A DNA stretch of 64,000 nucleotides from Anomaloglossus baeobatrachus. Taxonomy: Eukaryota; Chordata; Amphibia; Anura; Aromobatidae. Location of the stretch: assembly GCF_048569485.1 (NCBI RefSeq), contig NC_134353.1, forward strand, positions 530,751,008-530,815,007. Reading direction: 5' to 3'. Of this stretch, positions 20,176 through 33,174 are shown piece after piece. Position 1 is the stretch's first letter; each line of letters starts with the position of its first letter. The notes beneath the pieces are model-generated. The model ran no database searches. It saw only the letters and a program-made list of their open reading frames with translations, and was not told the origin of the DNA. The position numbers and the translations under genes are program-made.

Positions 20176-20870
20176 GTTTATTTTTTATAATTCTTTATTT
20201 AGCTTGACAACGATTGATTGTACAACAGGAAATCACATTTCAAGAAAAGATTACTTAAAAATTGCAAATCATCACAGAAAAAGTCACATAATTAAAAGGG
20301 GGAGTAGTGGGGGTTTATGAGAGGAGGGTGGAAGAAGCGTTGATTCACCCAGAAGTCAGCAGGGCGACACTTTCCCCGAATTATCTTCGTGCCCCCTTAT
20401 ACTCGTCTGTCTGCTGAAAGTCCATCCAGTAATACTATGTGGCCCAGAACTTTTCATAGGTGTCATGGATCGAAGAAGTCAAGTCCTTCATGTGCATAAG
20501 GTCATTGACTCTTGAGATCCATAGAGCTACAGTTGGATAGGTGACACTCCTCCAGTTTAGGGGGACACATGAAGAGCCGCCATAATCAAATATCTCAAGA
20601 GAGAGCATTTGTACTTGGACCCATTTCTCCTGTAAACCCTGTCACTGTGCGAAGAATTTGACATACCCTGGTGCAGAAGGGTTGAAACACACTACAGTCC
20701 CAGAAAATATGTAGGAAAGTGCCTTCTGCCCTGCTGCACCGCCAACATACTGGGTCCACTGAGGGAAACATAGTGTGAAAACAAAAGGGGACTCTATACC
20801 AGCATGCGAGGATTTTGTAATTGGCCTCTTGCAGTATCAAGCTAATAGACGTTTTATAAGCCAAACTACA
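20176..20870 (-). mobile_element. L1-type LINE 3' end (piece 1)
   Basis: On the minus strand it encodes the C-terminal part of an L1-type ORF2: ILACWYRVPFCFHTMFPSVD, a CWRCSRAEGTFLHIFWDC zinc-knuckle block, VALWISRVNDLMHM and TYEKFW. A 3' UTR follows with AATAAA near 20,195. It continues the piece at 23,604-24,224; the two were parted by a Tc1 and an LTR-like insertion. Confidence 0.75.
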
Positions 20871-20872
20871 TA

Positions 20873-22492
20873 CAGTCATATGAAAAAGTTTGGGCACCCC
20901 TATTGATGTTAACCTTTTTTCTTTATAACAATTTGGGTTTTTGCAACAGCTATTTCAGTTTCATATATCTAATAATTGATGGACTCAGTAATATTTCTGG
21001 ATTGAAATGAGGTTTATTGTACTAAAACAAAATGTGCAATCTGCATTTAAACAAAATTTGACTGGTGCAAAAGTATGGGCACCCTTATCAATTTTTTTAT
21101 TTGAACACTCCTAACTACTTTTTACTGACTTACTAAAGCACTAAATTGGTTTTGTAACCTCATTGAGCTTTGAACTTGATAGGCAGGTGTATCCAATCAT
21201 GAGAAAAGGTATTTAAGGTGGCCACTTGCAAGTTGTTCTCCTATTTGAATCTCCTATGAAGAGTGGCATCATGGGCTCCTCAAAACAACTCTCAAATGAT
21301 CTGAAAACAAAGATTATTCAGCATAATTGTTCAGGGGAAGGATACAAAAAGTTGTCTCAGAGATTTAAACTGTCAGTTTCCACTGCGAGGAACATAGTAA
21401 GGAAATGGAAGAACACAGGTACAGTTCTTGTTAAGCCCAGAAGTGGCAGGCCAAGAGAAATATCAGAAAGGCAGAGAAGAAGAATTGTGAGAACAGTCAA
21501 GGACAATCCACAGACTACCTCCAAAGACCTGCAGCATCATCTTGCTGCAGATGGTGTCAATGTGCATCGGTCAATAATACAGCGCACTTTGCACAAGGAG
21601 AAGCTGTATGGTAGAGTGATGCGAAAGAAGCCGTTTCTGCAAGCACGCCACAAACAGAGTCGCCTGAGGTATGCAAAATCACATTTGAACAAGCCAGTTA
21701 CATTTTGGAAGAAGGTCCTGTGGACTGATGAAACAAAGATTGAGTTGTTTGGTCATACAAAAAGGCGTTATGCCTGGAGGCAAAAAAATACGGCATTCCA
21801 AGAAAAGCACTTGCTACCCACAGTAAAATTTGGTGGAGGTTCCATCATGCTTTAGGGCTGTATGGCCAATGGCGGCAAAGGATTCAACTCAGTATCAGTA
21901 GATTCTTGACAATAATGTGCAAGAATCAGTGACGAAGTTGAAGTTATGCAGGGGATGGATATTTCAGCAAGACAATGATCCAAAACACCACTCCAAATCT
22001 ACTCAGGCATTCATGCAGAGGAACAATTACAATGTTCTGGAATGGCCATCCCAGTCCCCAAACCTGAATATTATTGAACATCTGTGGGATGATTTGAAGC
22101 GGGCTGTCCATGCTCGGCGACCATCAAACTTAAGTGAACTGGAATTGTTTTGTAAACAGGCATGGTCAAATATACCTTCCTCCAGGATCCAGGAACTCAT
22201 TAAAAGCTACAGGAAGCGACTAGAGGCTGTTATTTTTGCAAAAGGAGGATCTACAAAATATTAATGTCACTTTTATGTTGAGGTGCCCATACTTTTGCAC
22301 CTGTCAAATTTTGTTTAAATGCGGATTGCACATTTTCTGTTAGTACAATAAACCTCATTTCAATCTAGAAATATTACTGAGTCCATCAGTTATTAGATAT
22401 ATGAAACTGAAATAGCTGTTGCAAAAACCCAATTTGTTATAAAGAAAAAAGGTTAACATTAATAGGGGTGCCCAAACTTTTCCATATGACTG
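20873..22492 (+). mobile_element. full-length Tc1/mariner element inside L1
   Basis: TA (20871-20872 and 22493-22494) flanks CAGTCATATG...CATATGACTG ends. Inverted repeats of about 210 bp include AAAGTTTGGGCACCCCT or its complement and ATTGAAATGAGGTTTATTGTA. Both ends are intact, so it is a fairly young copy. Confidence 0.9.
21256..22264 (+). pseudogene. Tc1 transposase, nearly complete but inactivated
   Basis: It starts MKSGIMGSSKQLSNDLK. It has the helix-turn-helix YKKLSQRFKLSVSTARNIVRKW, GRPRE, VLWTDETKIELFGH (first D), GGGSIML, QQDNDPKHHSKS (second D) and WPSQSPNLNIIEHLWDDLK (third acid), ending KGGSTKY. A premature TAG replaces Trp in the GGGSIMLWGC motif (21,853-21,855). A short deletion then shifts the frame before NNVQESVTKL. 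Other Tc1 transposases are about 340 residues, so most of the protein is recognisable. Confidence 0.85.
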
Positions 22493-22500
22493 TATCCTAG

Positions 22501-23603
22501 TGTAGCACCCCTGAATACATCAGGGTGCTACAGGGAACTGCATCCTTACCCAGGGTGCAGGGCCTACTCCCCCATGGTTCCAGGTACCCAGGGAGCTGGT
22601 GTCACTCCCATCTGCACAACAAAACCCAATCACCTCACATCAGTCACTGCCAGACACACCAGGGGGGTTGGACTAGCTGGAAAATGGGCCAGCCACTTGG
22701 GAACTGGGCAAACTGAAAGGAGAGAGGGAGAAGTGAGCTCCAGAGAGTGATGAGCTAAGAGAGTTAGCTCCTGGGGAGCTAAGAAAAACTGATTGAGTCG
22801 CAAGCAGTGATCCGGGTCCAGAGGAGTCGGGACCAGTTGCAGGGACGTTGGACAGGGGTGTGACGGACGTAGTCTTGGAGGGACTGTCGGCACTAGAAGA
22901 GCCCAACAGAACTGACCAGTACCGAGCACGACGGGGTACCGATTCAACGTCCTGACAATTCACCTGAGAGGGAGAGGATCTTCAAGGACTTCCCTAAACG
23001 CTCAGAGACTGAGGGCAACAGCACAACGAAGGAGCAGGGTTTTTCCAAACACAGAAACACACTGAGGTCCCAAGTGCCGCCCTTAGGAGCACGGCTACAC
23101 TACACATAGTGAGCAGTGCCCCCAACAGCTTCAAGCCACGGGGACCATCAACAGATAACAAATTGTGCACGGAGGCAGGCTCCGAATCACTAAGTGACAC
23201 CGGTGAGACCGGGTACTTGGACGGGCTCCCAGCAGCTGTACTCAGAGACTTTGGTTTACCTACAGTGTGTGTGTCTCCTTTCTCCACCTCATCCGACACC
23301 ACAACTACCTGCAGTGAGTACTCTGGTCCCTGCCCCCTGTTCTCCCAAATGTACCAACCCCCTGAGCCCGCGGTCTTCCATACCTGTGGAGTGACTGACA
23401 CCTTGCTGCTTCACACCATCTGCCCCGGTCCTCCCTCCAGTAGCGGTGGTACTCCCATTACCGCAACCCGCAGGTGGAGTCGCAAACTTTACCCCTGTCA
23501 ATAACCCATTTTACGGATCAGAGTGTCCGCCAAGCCTGGTCCGGACCCCTCGAGCCATGACGATCCCGGATCCGAGCAGCCCGATTAACACCGGGGCGGC
23601 ACA
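22501..23603. mobile_element. LTR-like element (solo LTR candidate), fossil
   Basis: A 1.1-kb block begins TGTAGCACCCCTGA and ends GGGGCGGCACA. It is bounded by CTAG (22497-22500) and TTAG (23604-23607), an imperfect 4-bp duplication. It lies inside the L1 between its two coding pieces. No coding domain is visible. TG...CA ends and length suggest a solo LTR; family unknown. Confidence 0.5.
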
Positions 23604-24224
23604 TTAGTATATTGCTCTGAGGAGAAACTTATACCTAAGTCACTTTCCCATTGCAGGATGAAGGGTGCGGGTAGCTGGTCTGGAGGTGAGATTAACAAAG
23701 CGTAGGACATAGAAAGTGTATGCCGCCTAGGTCCCGATGCCAGACACGTAGATTCAAAAAGGGTCCTATTCGACAAGAACTGCGTCCTAGGGTGGAGAGT
23801 GTTTAGAAAATGTTTAAGCTGGGTGTACTTCCAACTCCCTAGTGGGATTGGATCTGTAGCAGTGTTCAGATCGGCAAATGAAGGCCAGTCCGTGTCTCCA
23901 TCCCAGCCAGTCACTCTGTCAAAACCCGCCCTACTCCATGCCCTAAAAACGGGGTCAGTAGAGATCGGGCTAAAACCCGGGTGGCTAATAAATGGAGTAA
24001 GGTTAGAAAGCGGAGGAATCGCCACCCCACACACTAAAGGATCCAGACAAATTTTTAGTGTGTGCCCAATCATAGGATGTGTTTTCAGAGTATTAGCGGT
24101 GGCCGAAGCGGCCCAAGGGAGGGTGCACAAATTTGAAAAACTGTGTTCTATCTGGACCCAGGTCTTTTTGCATTTGTTTCTACAGCAGTCAACAATCCAT
24201 GACAAGTCGCATGCAATGTGGTAA
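23604..24224 (-). mobile_element. L1-type LINE ORF2 fragment (piece 2)
   Basis: The minus strand is open for about 200 codons, with KTWVQIEHSFSNLCTLPW, LDPLVCGVAIPPL, FRAWSRAGFDRVTGWDGDTD, LGSWKYTQLKHFLNTL and DLGISFSSEQYTN. This is the part of L1-type ORF2 between the RT and C-terminal domains. It reads into piece 1 (VCSLAYKTSISLIL) if the two insertions are set aside. Its 5' side is cut at a TTAA-flanked MITE-like start (24,229). Confidence 0.75.
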
Positions 24225-24228
24225 AGCT

Positions 24229-25095
24229 TAAAGAAGTTGTCCAGTTACCAAAACTGATTTTTTTTCTCTCATAAATCTTGCTAATATGTGCCTCTCCACA
24301 CATCTATTATGTTATTTCAGCAATATTACCTTTTATCGTGCTCTAGCAGCACATCCTCATTTCTGGCTCCAGCTCTGATGGGGTTAATCTCTCTCCTGAC
24401 TTCCTGGGTTCAGTTCCTACAACTCCCATAATTCTTAGGACTGTATCTAACACACCCACTCAGCTCTCCACCCAAAAACTCCTCCCTGCCGTCTTCCCTG
24501 TATGGAAGCACTGAGAGAAATCACAACAGAGACAGCAGAAGCTCCCAGCACAAGCAGGGGAAGAAAGCGTCTATCTTCTGCTTGTTCTCATACAGTTTAT
24601 AGTGTGTGCGTGCGTAAATTATGATTAGCTGCTTTCATACATCACTTTTTTGGCATCATGCACAATCCGGTGTAAAAACTGATGCAATGGATCAGGCGAA
24701 AAAACAGATTAGTTGCATCAGTTTTTTCCATCAGTTCCTTCAGTTTTTGGACGGATCCGTTGTGCTACTGAGCATGCTCAGTAGAAAAAAACGGAATCAG
24801 TCGCTGTAATGCATTGTATGGTGCATTATGACGGATCCGGCGCTCATAGGCTTTCATTGTACATGGCGCCGGATCCGGCGTGGTCCGTTTTGTTGCCACT
24901 GCCAAAAAAAACATTGCATGCTGCGCCCGTTCCGGCAGCTGGACACATAAATTTCGCCAAATCTGTGCATGACGAATGCAACACAAGGGCATCAGGCACA
25001 ATCCGGCGCTAATACGATTAAAAAACGAAAAAAAAAACGGATCCGGCTTTATACGCTTTTCGCCGGATTGTGCCTGATGGCAAAAAACTGCTACT
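24229..25095. mobile_element. MITE debris
   Basis: It starts TTAAAGAAGTTGTCCAGTTACC, like the end of a TTAA-targeting MITE, with no partner end seen. From about 24,628 a second element starts GCTGCTTTCATACATCAC. It carries a GGCACAATCCGG motif and its complement at each side, with several GGATCCG palindromes. Neither is coding. Confidence 0.4.
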
Positions 25096-27474
25096 GGCTG
25101 CTAACCTCCTCTGCTTGGTGTTACTTTCACTGGCAATGGAAAATCCAGGGAAGACCTTTTTTTTTTTAAAGTTTTTTTGCCTAAAAAGTAAAAAAAAATG
25201 ACGTGGGCTTCGCCATATTTTTTATATGCTTGCCAGGTACAGCAAGCAGGTACTGACCGCCCCTAACCCCCAGCTGCCTATTTGTATTTTATCCGGCTGG
25301 GAACCAAAAATATAGGGAAGACCTTTTTTGAAATGAAATTGCTGATTCAACATGGGCCAGGTATTCGGCTGCATGGTTAGAATGGCAAATTTTTTGTGCT
25401 TTTCTAAAAGTGGATTGTTTTCAGAGTTATGTGGGTTTAGCACATGATGTTTTGAAATTTTTGATGAAAAAATTTAGCTGTATGGTCAGTTTCTAATATT
25501 TTTAAGGTGTGTCCTTTTTCTTGAGATTGCATGGTCTGTTGTCATTCAAAATGTTTTTTTTCCCCAGTTCAATAGGCATTGAAAGGTCATAAGAAAAGGA
25601 TGTGGAAGCCAGATAATCGTAGACCTATTTCTCTTAAGTTGTTGGTCTCATTTAGGAATGTGTTGCCATATATTTGCTTTAATGATTTTCAGTCAATGGT
25701 GTTTAGGGTGGCTTTTGTTTTGGCATATTTTGGAGATTTTAGTATTAGTGAGTTAGTTTCCGTTAGTAGGAGTAGGTTGTCAGGATTAATGTTTTTAGAT
25801 GTTTTGGTTACTGATAAATTGTTGAGGATTTTTATCAGTAGGTCAAAATCAGATCAGGAGGGTCTAGGATCAAACATTAGGTTATTTCGGATAAGGAATT
25901 CAGTTATTTGCCCTGTCTCCAATGTTAACAATTGGCTTCAAATTAGACCTCCATTTGATTGGGGGTTTCTTATCCATATGGATGGGAGTCCAGTGACAGT
26001 TTTTCAGTTTAATTCAGTTTTTAAAAAATGCTTGGTTAAACTGAATTTAGAGCATCTTAGATTGTCTTCCCATTTTTTTCATATTGGGGCAGCTACAGAA
26101 GCAGCCAGAAGGGGTTTACCGGCTAGTAAAATTATGGGGATTGGGAGATGGGAATCAGAGCATTATAAAATCTATGTTCGTCCAAGGTTGTTGGTATAAA
26201 TTTTCCTTTATTTCTTTTTGTTTCAGGTCCCATTGTCATATGGGTAGTGGGACACTCTTACATATTTTGGGCCAAGTGAGCGTCAGGAAGGTGTGAAATT
26301 AGCTGTTAATATGGATCATTTTAACATTTTGTGGTAGTGTTAGGGATATGAGATGGGACGGACTGATGAAGGAGATAAGCTGTTTAAAAACATTGTGGCC
26401 TTCTCCGAATTTGATCATTTTGCATTTGGGTGGGAATTATATTGGGAAAGTAAAGCTCTTGATTTAATTGCTGCCATGCAAATGGATCTTTCAATCATTA
26501 GGTCCTGGTTTCCTGATGCGGGTTTGATCTTTTCCGAAGTCGTTCACTCTTTACAGTAGAATTGTGACAGGCTGAGGTTCCAGGAGCGAATTTAAAAAAG
26601 GATAAATGACGCTATGGAAAGATTTTTACCAATTATAAATGGGTTAACTTACAGGTATTTTGATCTGGAAGGATTTGTGAGCGGCATTTACAGGGACGAT
26701 TTAGTCAATCTGTCAGACGTGGGATTGGACATCTTCAATTTGGGGCTCCAAAATTGTGTTGAGAAATGGCTGTGATATTTGTTAGTGGGGGTGGGCCAAG
26801 GCCTGTTGGTCCTTGGCGTGTGGGTAAAGTCACCAGTTTTACTGGCGGACTGGTATCTATGGAATGTAATGGAGAAATTTAAATTAAAAAGATATTGATT
26901 ATATTGAATAATTTATGTAACCCTTAATAAATGTCATGGCTATTTAATGCCATTTATTTTATTCAAGTGTGGTGTCTTTTATTTCATAGGTAGGCCTTGT
27001 GTTGGCATGTACAGAGCACGGTATCTTGTATGCCGTAGCGACCGCATGATAACACAGGCCTCACTATTCAGTTGTATTTTTGGTGCTCATTTTGTCTGTG
27101 TGAGGAAAGGGTTAACAAAATTCTAGTCAGTAGCTCTGTGGTGTTCTGGTCCTGACTGGTTTATTCCGGTTTTTGCACTCCCATTTTTTCTGCCAGCTGA
27201 TTGGATCAGCTGGTAAAAAATGCGAGAAGTTTAAGTATAAAAGTAGCGGCTTTCCATCAGCTGGCTGTCAGAATATTTGAAGAGCAAGAAGAACACCTAC
27301 CCTCTCTCCTTGGAGAAAGACTGCTTCAAGAACTGCTTTCGTCGTGAGGTTTGTTAGAGGGAAAGTCGCCAGTTTTACTGGTGGACTGGTTTGCTATGGA
27401 CTTCTCTTATTAAAATATTGGGTAAAGTCACCAGTTTTACTGGCGGACTGGTTTTTATGGAATGTTTTGGAGGA

Positions 27475-30400
27475 ATTATTCTTACCGTTAATTCGGTTTC
27501 TAGGAACCTTACACGACAGCATGGGAGGTTGCCTCTCCACGCCCTAATAGGGACAGGAAGTACAAGATAGGATAAAAGGACCCTCCCACCTCTCATTAGC
27601 CAGTGTCTTACAAAGATCCAGAGCACATGAGAAGTATTAAAACACATTCCAGGAATATTGAGGAACAAGGAGGGAATGAAGTGCTGTTGTGGAAGGTTCC
27701 TAGAAACCGAATTAACGGTAAAAATAATTTGTATTTCTCTAGTCCCTTCCACAACAGGATAGGAGGAATACCAACGAATTGATACCTAGGGGGGACCACA
27801 GCCTGCAGAACCTTCCTGCCAAAAGCCAAATCCCTGTTGGAATTCAGGTCCAGACGATAATGCTTCGTGAAAGTATGTAGCGAAGACCATGTAGCTGTCT
27901 TGCAGATCTGCTCGGGAGAAGCCCTTGCCCATTGAGCCCAGGAGACAGAGGTAGATCTGGTGGAATGTGCAGTAAATCCAGTCGGTGGTGACAGATGCTG
28001 GTTGAGGGTTGAGGTAGGCTTCTTTAATGGCTCACATGATCCAGTTAGCTATAGTGCTTTTAGCCACCTTTTTGCCCTTATTCCGACCGAAGGGTTGGAT
28101 GAAGAGGTTATGATCAATACGCCAAGGCACCATCAGTTTAGATAGTGTAACACCGTCCTGCGAACATCCAGAGAATGGAAGACTTCCTCCCCTGGAGTTT
28201 GAGGATGCTGACAGGAGGAAGGAAGAACGATGGATTGGGAGCGCTGGAAATCCAAAACTACCTTGGGAAGGAAGAAAGGGTCCAGTCGAAAGACAATGCT
28301 GTCATCTCTGATGGTCAAATATGGTTCCCGGATGGATAATGCTTGAAGCTCCCCAACTCTCCGAGCAGAAGTAATTGCAACATGAAATGCAGCCTTGTGA
28401 GAAAGAGAGAGTATATTACAGGATGACAGAGGTTCATAAGGAGCCCGAGAAAGTCCAGTAAGGACCACATTAAAGTCCCAGGAAGGTGTGAGAACCCTCT
28501 GTCGAGGACAAATCCTGGTAGCAGACACCATAAAGTGAGAATCCAGCGATGACTTGCCAGATCCGTATTGAAGACGGAAATGAGGGCTGAAACTTGCACC
28601 TTCAATGTGCTGGGTTTAAGGCCCAAGTCCAATCCATTCTGGAGGAAGTCTAGAATTTGCGCTATGTTAGGAAGGAGTAGGTCAGAAGGATGAGCACCAC
28701 ACCAGGAGGAGACTCTTATCCAGATTTATTGTAAATACTGTTAGTAACAGGTTTACGTTTTCTTGCAGAGTAGCCACGACCTTATCAGAAAGGCCCTGGG
28801 CCCTTAGCACCTGGGCCTCAGAAGCCAAGCAGCCAACTTGAGCTTTTGAGGATCCGGGTGGAATAGCGGACCCTAAGATAGCAAGCTAGGGTCTGGACTC
28901 AGGAGGATCGGGCCATCAACTTTGAGAGCCATGATCAAGCCGTACCAACTCTTCTTCAGCCAGAGAGGAGCTACTAGGATACTTGGGACTCCGTCCTCCC
29001 TGATCTTTCGCAGGGCTCTTGACAGAAGAGGGATAGGTGGGACGGCATAGGCGAGACGAAAGGACCAGATGTGGCAGAAGGCGTCCACCAGAGAGCAGAA
29101 CACTGCTTGATCCAGGCTCCACTCCCTTGTGTGAACATACTGACGACTTAGAATGTCTGTCTGAAGGTTCAAGGACCCCTTTAGGTGGACCACAGAGAGG
29201 GACAGCAGGAACTTCTCTGCCCAGGGGAAAATCCGGGATAATAACCTCAGGGCGCCGGATCTTGTACTGCCCTGATAGTGGAGATACGCCGCCATGGTGA
29301 CATTGTCCGAATAGACCAAAACGTCAGAGACCTTGAGATCTTGAGCTGACAGGAGGGCTTCCCAGACCGCCCTCAGTTTCCGGTAGTTGGAGGACTGGAA
29401 GTTGATGTAATGACTCCAGACTCCTTGAAATGGGGTGTTGGCAACCATAGCCCTCACCCCCGCTGGCTGGCATCTGTTGTCAGAGTAATGAGAGGCGTCT
29501 GTGTCCATGCAACCCCAACTACCGGGTTGCTGGGCTTCTACCACCAGAGAAGAGACGAGGTGACACTCCCCGACAGGCGACATCTTTTGTTCAGGGAGGA
29601 AGGGAGTCTGTCCCAATGTGACAGGATATGATCCTGAAGACAACGAGAGTGGGCCTGGGTCCACATGACAGATGGAATGCAGAATATCATTGATCTCAGA
29701 GCCGACATAGGTGATCAAACAGTGGAAGATTCTTGCTGATGAAGAGCCGATATTTTGGATAGAAGGGTCAACCTGTGGTCCTCTGGGAAAAAGGATGCCC
29801 GCCTGTCAGAGTCTAACAGCACCCTGAGAAATCGTTGTGTGGGGGAGGGCTGTAGCTGAGACTTCTTGAAATTGGGGATCCAGCCCAAAGACTTTTCCAC
29901 ATGGCTCCTGAGGGTGTGGGTGGAGGGAGCAATGAGAAGGAGGTCATCCAGATATGGCACCAGACAGATACCCTGAACCCTTAGGAAGGCAACTATTTCG
30001 GCCATGATCTTTGAGAACACCCATGGGGTTGAGTAGATCCTGAAGGGGAGCACATTGAACTGCAAGTGAAGGACTTCCCCCTTCTGCAAAATTGCAAATT
30101 TGAGGTACTTCCTGTGCTGAGGATGAATGGGCACATGTAAGTAGGCGTCCTTCAAGCCGATTGTAGCCATCTGGTGATGTCGCTCTATCAATGGAATTGC
30201 CGATTTTACAGACTCCATCTTGAAACGACGGTATCAAACCCTTTGGTTGAGACATTTCAGGTTGATAATACGGAAGTCTCCAGACGGCTTCCTGACGAGG
30301 AAGAGGTGGGAGTAGTGGCCCACACCTACCTCCTGACTTGGAACCGGGGAGATGACTTTGGAATTAATTAACTCCTGTAATTTTGAATACAGGAGATCCT

Positions 30401-32935
30401 GGGAACCCTGTGATGACAGGGCAGTGACTCGGAGACCTGGTGGAGGGGGAGAGAGGAATTCTACCAGAAGACCTTCTCAAATGACTTTCAGTACCCACTG
30501 GCAGTTGGTGATGGTCCGCTATTGGGGAAGAAAATCCGATAGATGCCCCCCCCCCACCAGAACCGAGTCACTGTTTGTCATGCTGCTGCTGGGAAGGGAT
30601 GAGGATATTCTTTCCTCTACGCTTGGGGTAGCTGCACCGACTAGACTTCCCATTCCCCTTGAGCTGGAAGGTCTGAGGCACCGAGGGACGAAAGGGCCAT
30701 TTGCTGGGGGGTTTCTGCTCCAGAGGGGCCTTCCGATCAGTCAAATTATCCAGACTGTCATCTAGCGCTGGCCCAAACACCAAGTCCACTTTAAAGGATA
30801 GAGAGCAGAGTCTCATTTTGCAAGTGGAGTCTCCTATACACGCCTTCAGCCACAAGGCACGTCTGGCAGAGCTGGACAACACCGAGGTCCTGGCCGCCAG
30901 GCAGACTGACTCCACAGACGTGTCTGCCAGGAAACTGGTAGCCTTCCTGAGAAAGGAAAGTGAATCCAGCAGATCATACCTAATGGTCACCTTGGAAATA
31001 TGTGCTTCAAACTGGTCAAGCCACTTGAGAAGGGACCTAGAGACACAAGTGGAGGCAATATTTGCCTGAATGGTGGAAGAGGATGCCTCCCAAGATTTTT
31101 TCATAAGGCTCTCGATCTTGCGGTCCATCTGGTCCCTGAGCTGGAAAGTATCCCCAAAGGGGAGCGCCGTCTTCTTAGCCACACGTGCTACCTGCACATC
31201 CCCCCTTGGGACTTTCCAGTGAGTCTCATTGTTCTCTAGGGGAAACCTGCGGCTGAGGTTGCTCCTGAACCGTTTCTCAGGAAATTCCTATTAGGCTCAT
31301 TAAAAATTAAATTAGGCTCAAGATGTTAGCGTGGACCGGAAACCCAACTTGTTTTGTCATTTTCAGGCTGGCGTACATTTCATCCTGAACCGAATGAAGG
31401 GAGTGGGACTGCTCCTCTTCCAAGCCCATAGTGCTCCAAACTGCCCCAATGAGATCTCCCAAATCATCAGAGGAGAATAGGAAAGATCGCTCAGATCTCC
31501 CGGAGGGCAAGGCCTTATCAGGTCCATCAGAAACTGAATCAAGGGCCTCCTCCTGATCAGACGAGGCTGTTTGGATCAGCAGTAGGGATCGAGGCTAGTG
31601 CAGCTTCTATTTCCTGCTTCATCATGGACCATAACTCATCTACCAGAGAAGGCTGTTCAGCTGTAATAATCTGGTCCGTACACTGCTGGCAGAGCTTCTT
31701 ATCCCAATTTGAAGGGAGTTTCTTTGCGCAGACTGAGCATTTTTTTAATTTTCTCCGACTTCCTAGGGGCAGGCTTGTCTTTCTAAGGGAAAACAGATAA
31801 GGAAGCAGTCAGTATAAGCCTGCATCCAGGCAGGAGGGACCCCTCCCCTTCAAACTTACTATGGCAGGGGGAGCACTGGGTTCTGTAGATGCAGGGAAAT
31901 GCATGTCAGCCAGACCAACCGCGGTTCAGATGCCTTCAGGACAGCTTTTTATGTAGAAAAACCTTCCCCCCCAGTGATCGTCACATATTCCCCGCCTCCT
32001 GCCACGGTCCCGGACAGGCCGCCATTATCATTGGTGTGTCCAATACGCCATCCATGTCAGCCGGAAGTGCCCCAGCCGGGGAAGCGTGTGACTAGGAAGT
32101 CCCATTCCCCGGCAACACTTCCAGGCCATGCAGGATAGTGCGCGTACAGGAGGCAGCCGGTGAGCCCACATCGCCACAGAGGGGATCTGGAAGGCTGGAG
32201 CGGCGATCCCCCACCAAGGTGAGGGAAGCAGCAGAAGGAGGAGTAGAGAGCCCGATAACCACTGCCCAGCTGTAAGGTAAAAAAAAAAAAAAAATATACG
32301 CTCCAGTTCGTCGGCCATTACACCATAGGAAAAGAAAAAACCTCTCCATGCCCCATGGGGACAGGAAAGATACTGGATAATGGGAGGTGGGAGGGTTCTT
32401 TTAACCTCTCTTGTACTTCCTGTCCCTATTAGGCCCTGTGCGCACATTGCGTTTTTACCCGTGGGTTTTTTGCGTTTTTGCCGCAGAAATTTCTTGAGAA
32501 AATGTTTGTAACCTTTCTGCAGACATTCCCCAAAAAAACCTATGGAAAAAAAAATAGCTGTGCACAGACTGCGTTTTTTTTGTCTCAAGAACTTTCTTTC
32601 TGCAGAATTTCTTGAGAAAATGAATGAGCATGTTACTTTTTTTTCTGGAGGTACCTGTGTTTTTTTCAATAGATAATGGTAAAAAAAACACAGGGACCAA
32701 CCTGTGGAAAAAAACCACAGGGACCAACCTGCAGAAAAAAAAACGCATCAAAATCGCGTAAAATATGCAGTAAAAACGCATGCGTTATTGGTGCGGGTTT
32801 TTTTAACGCAAGTGTGCTAATCTTTCAGACTCTCAACAAATTTCTTGAGAAAAATCCTTTTTCTAGTGCGCACAGGGCCTTAGGGCGTGGAAAGGCAACC
32901 TCCTATGATGTTGTGAAAGGGACTAGAGAATATAT
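27475..32935 (-). mobile_element. DIRS retrotransposon, fossil, nested in Ngaro repeat
   Basis: On the minus strand it holds, 5' to 3', a gag-like ORF (31,197-30,568), a reverse transcriptase with a YLDD box (about 30,218-29,715), an RNase H region (29,718-28,873) and a tyrosine recombinase (28,630-28,133 and on). Inverted terminal repeats share GGAGGTTGCC and CCACGCCCTAATAGGGACAGGAAGTAC, with an internal complementary segment near 27,690. All domains of the family are represented, but it is broken with several breaks. One terminus also carries a MITE. Confidence 0.8.
32432..32879. mobile_element. PIF/Harbinger-like MITE in DIRS terminus
   Basis: A 448-bp element with perfect 14-bp ends GGCCCTGTGCGCAC is flanked by TTA (32429-32431 and 32880-32882). 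The host sequence without it would read CCCTATTAGGGCGTGG, which is the complement of the other DIRS end at about 27,540, confirming the insertion. The interior is rich in GCGTTTTT/AAAAACGC and TTTCTTGAGAAAA palindromes. It is non-coding. Confidence 0.85.
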
Positions 32936-33174
32936 TGGTTTATTTATTGATTAATTAATTTATGTAACCCTTAATAAATGTCATTTAATGTCATTTATTT
33001 TATTCAAGTATGGTGTCTTATTTCATAAGTAGGCCTTGTGCTGTCATGCAAGTTTGTGCGTGTTGTGTAAATTTCTTTCAAGGTTTGGTTTGAGGCAATA
33101 CAGTGTACAAAACGACGTTATTGCTGAAAAGCACATTGAGGTGGGATGTAGAAAATGGGTTTCCAAAAGCGGAA

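Larger units (their letters stand above)
25320..33060 (+). mobile_element. Ngaro-type tyrosine-recombinase retrotransposon, fossil, interrupted
   Basis: The parts in order are a tyrosine-recombinase domain (about 25,325-26,200), an SGNH-hydrolase-like region (about 26,220-26,560) as found in vertebrate Ngaro elements, and then split direct repeats. A GTAAAGTCACCAGTTTTACT block occurs near 26,825, 27,362 and 27,422. An ATTTATGTAACCCTTAATAA block occurs near 26,909 and again at about 32,957, after a nested element. No RT part is seen, so it is 5' truncated. It is broken, with several breaks, and old. A DIRS fossil interrupts its terminal repeat. Confidence 0.7.
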
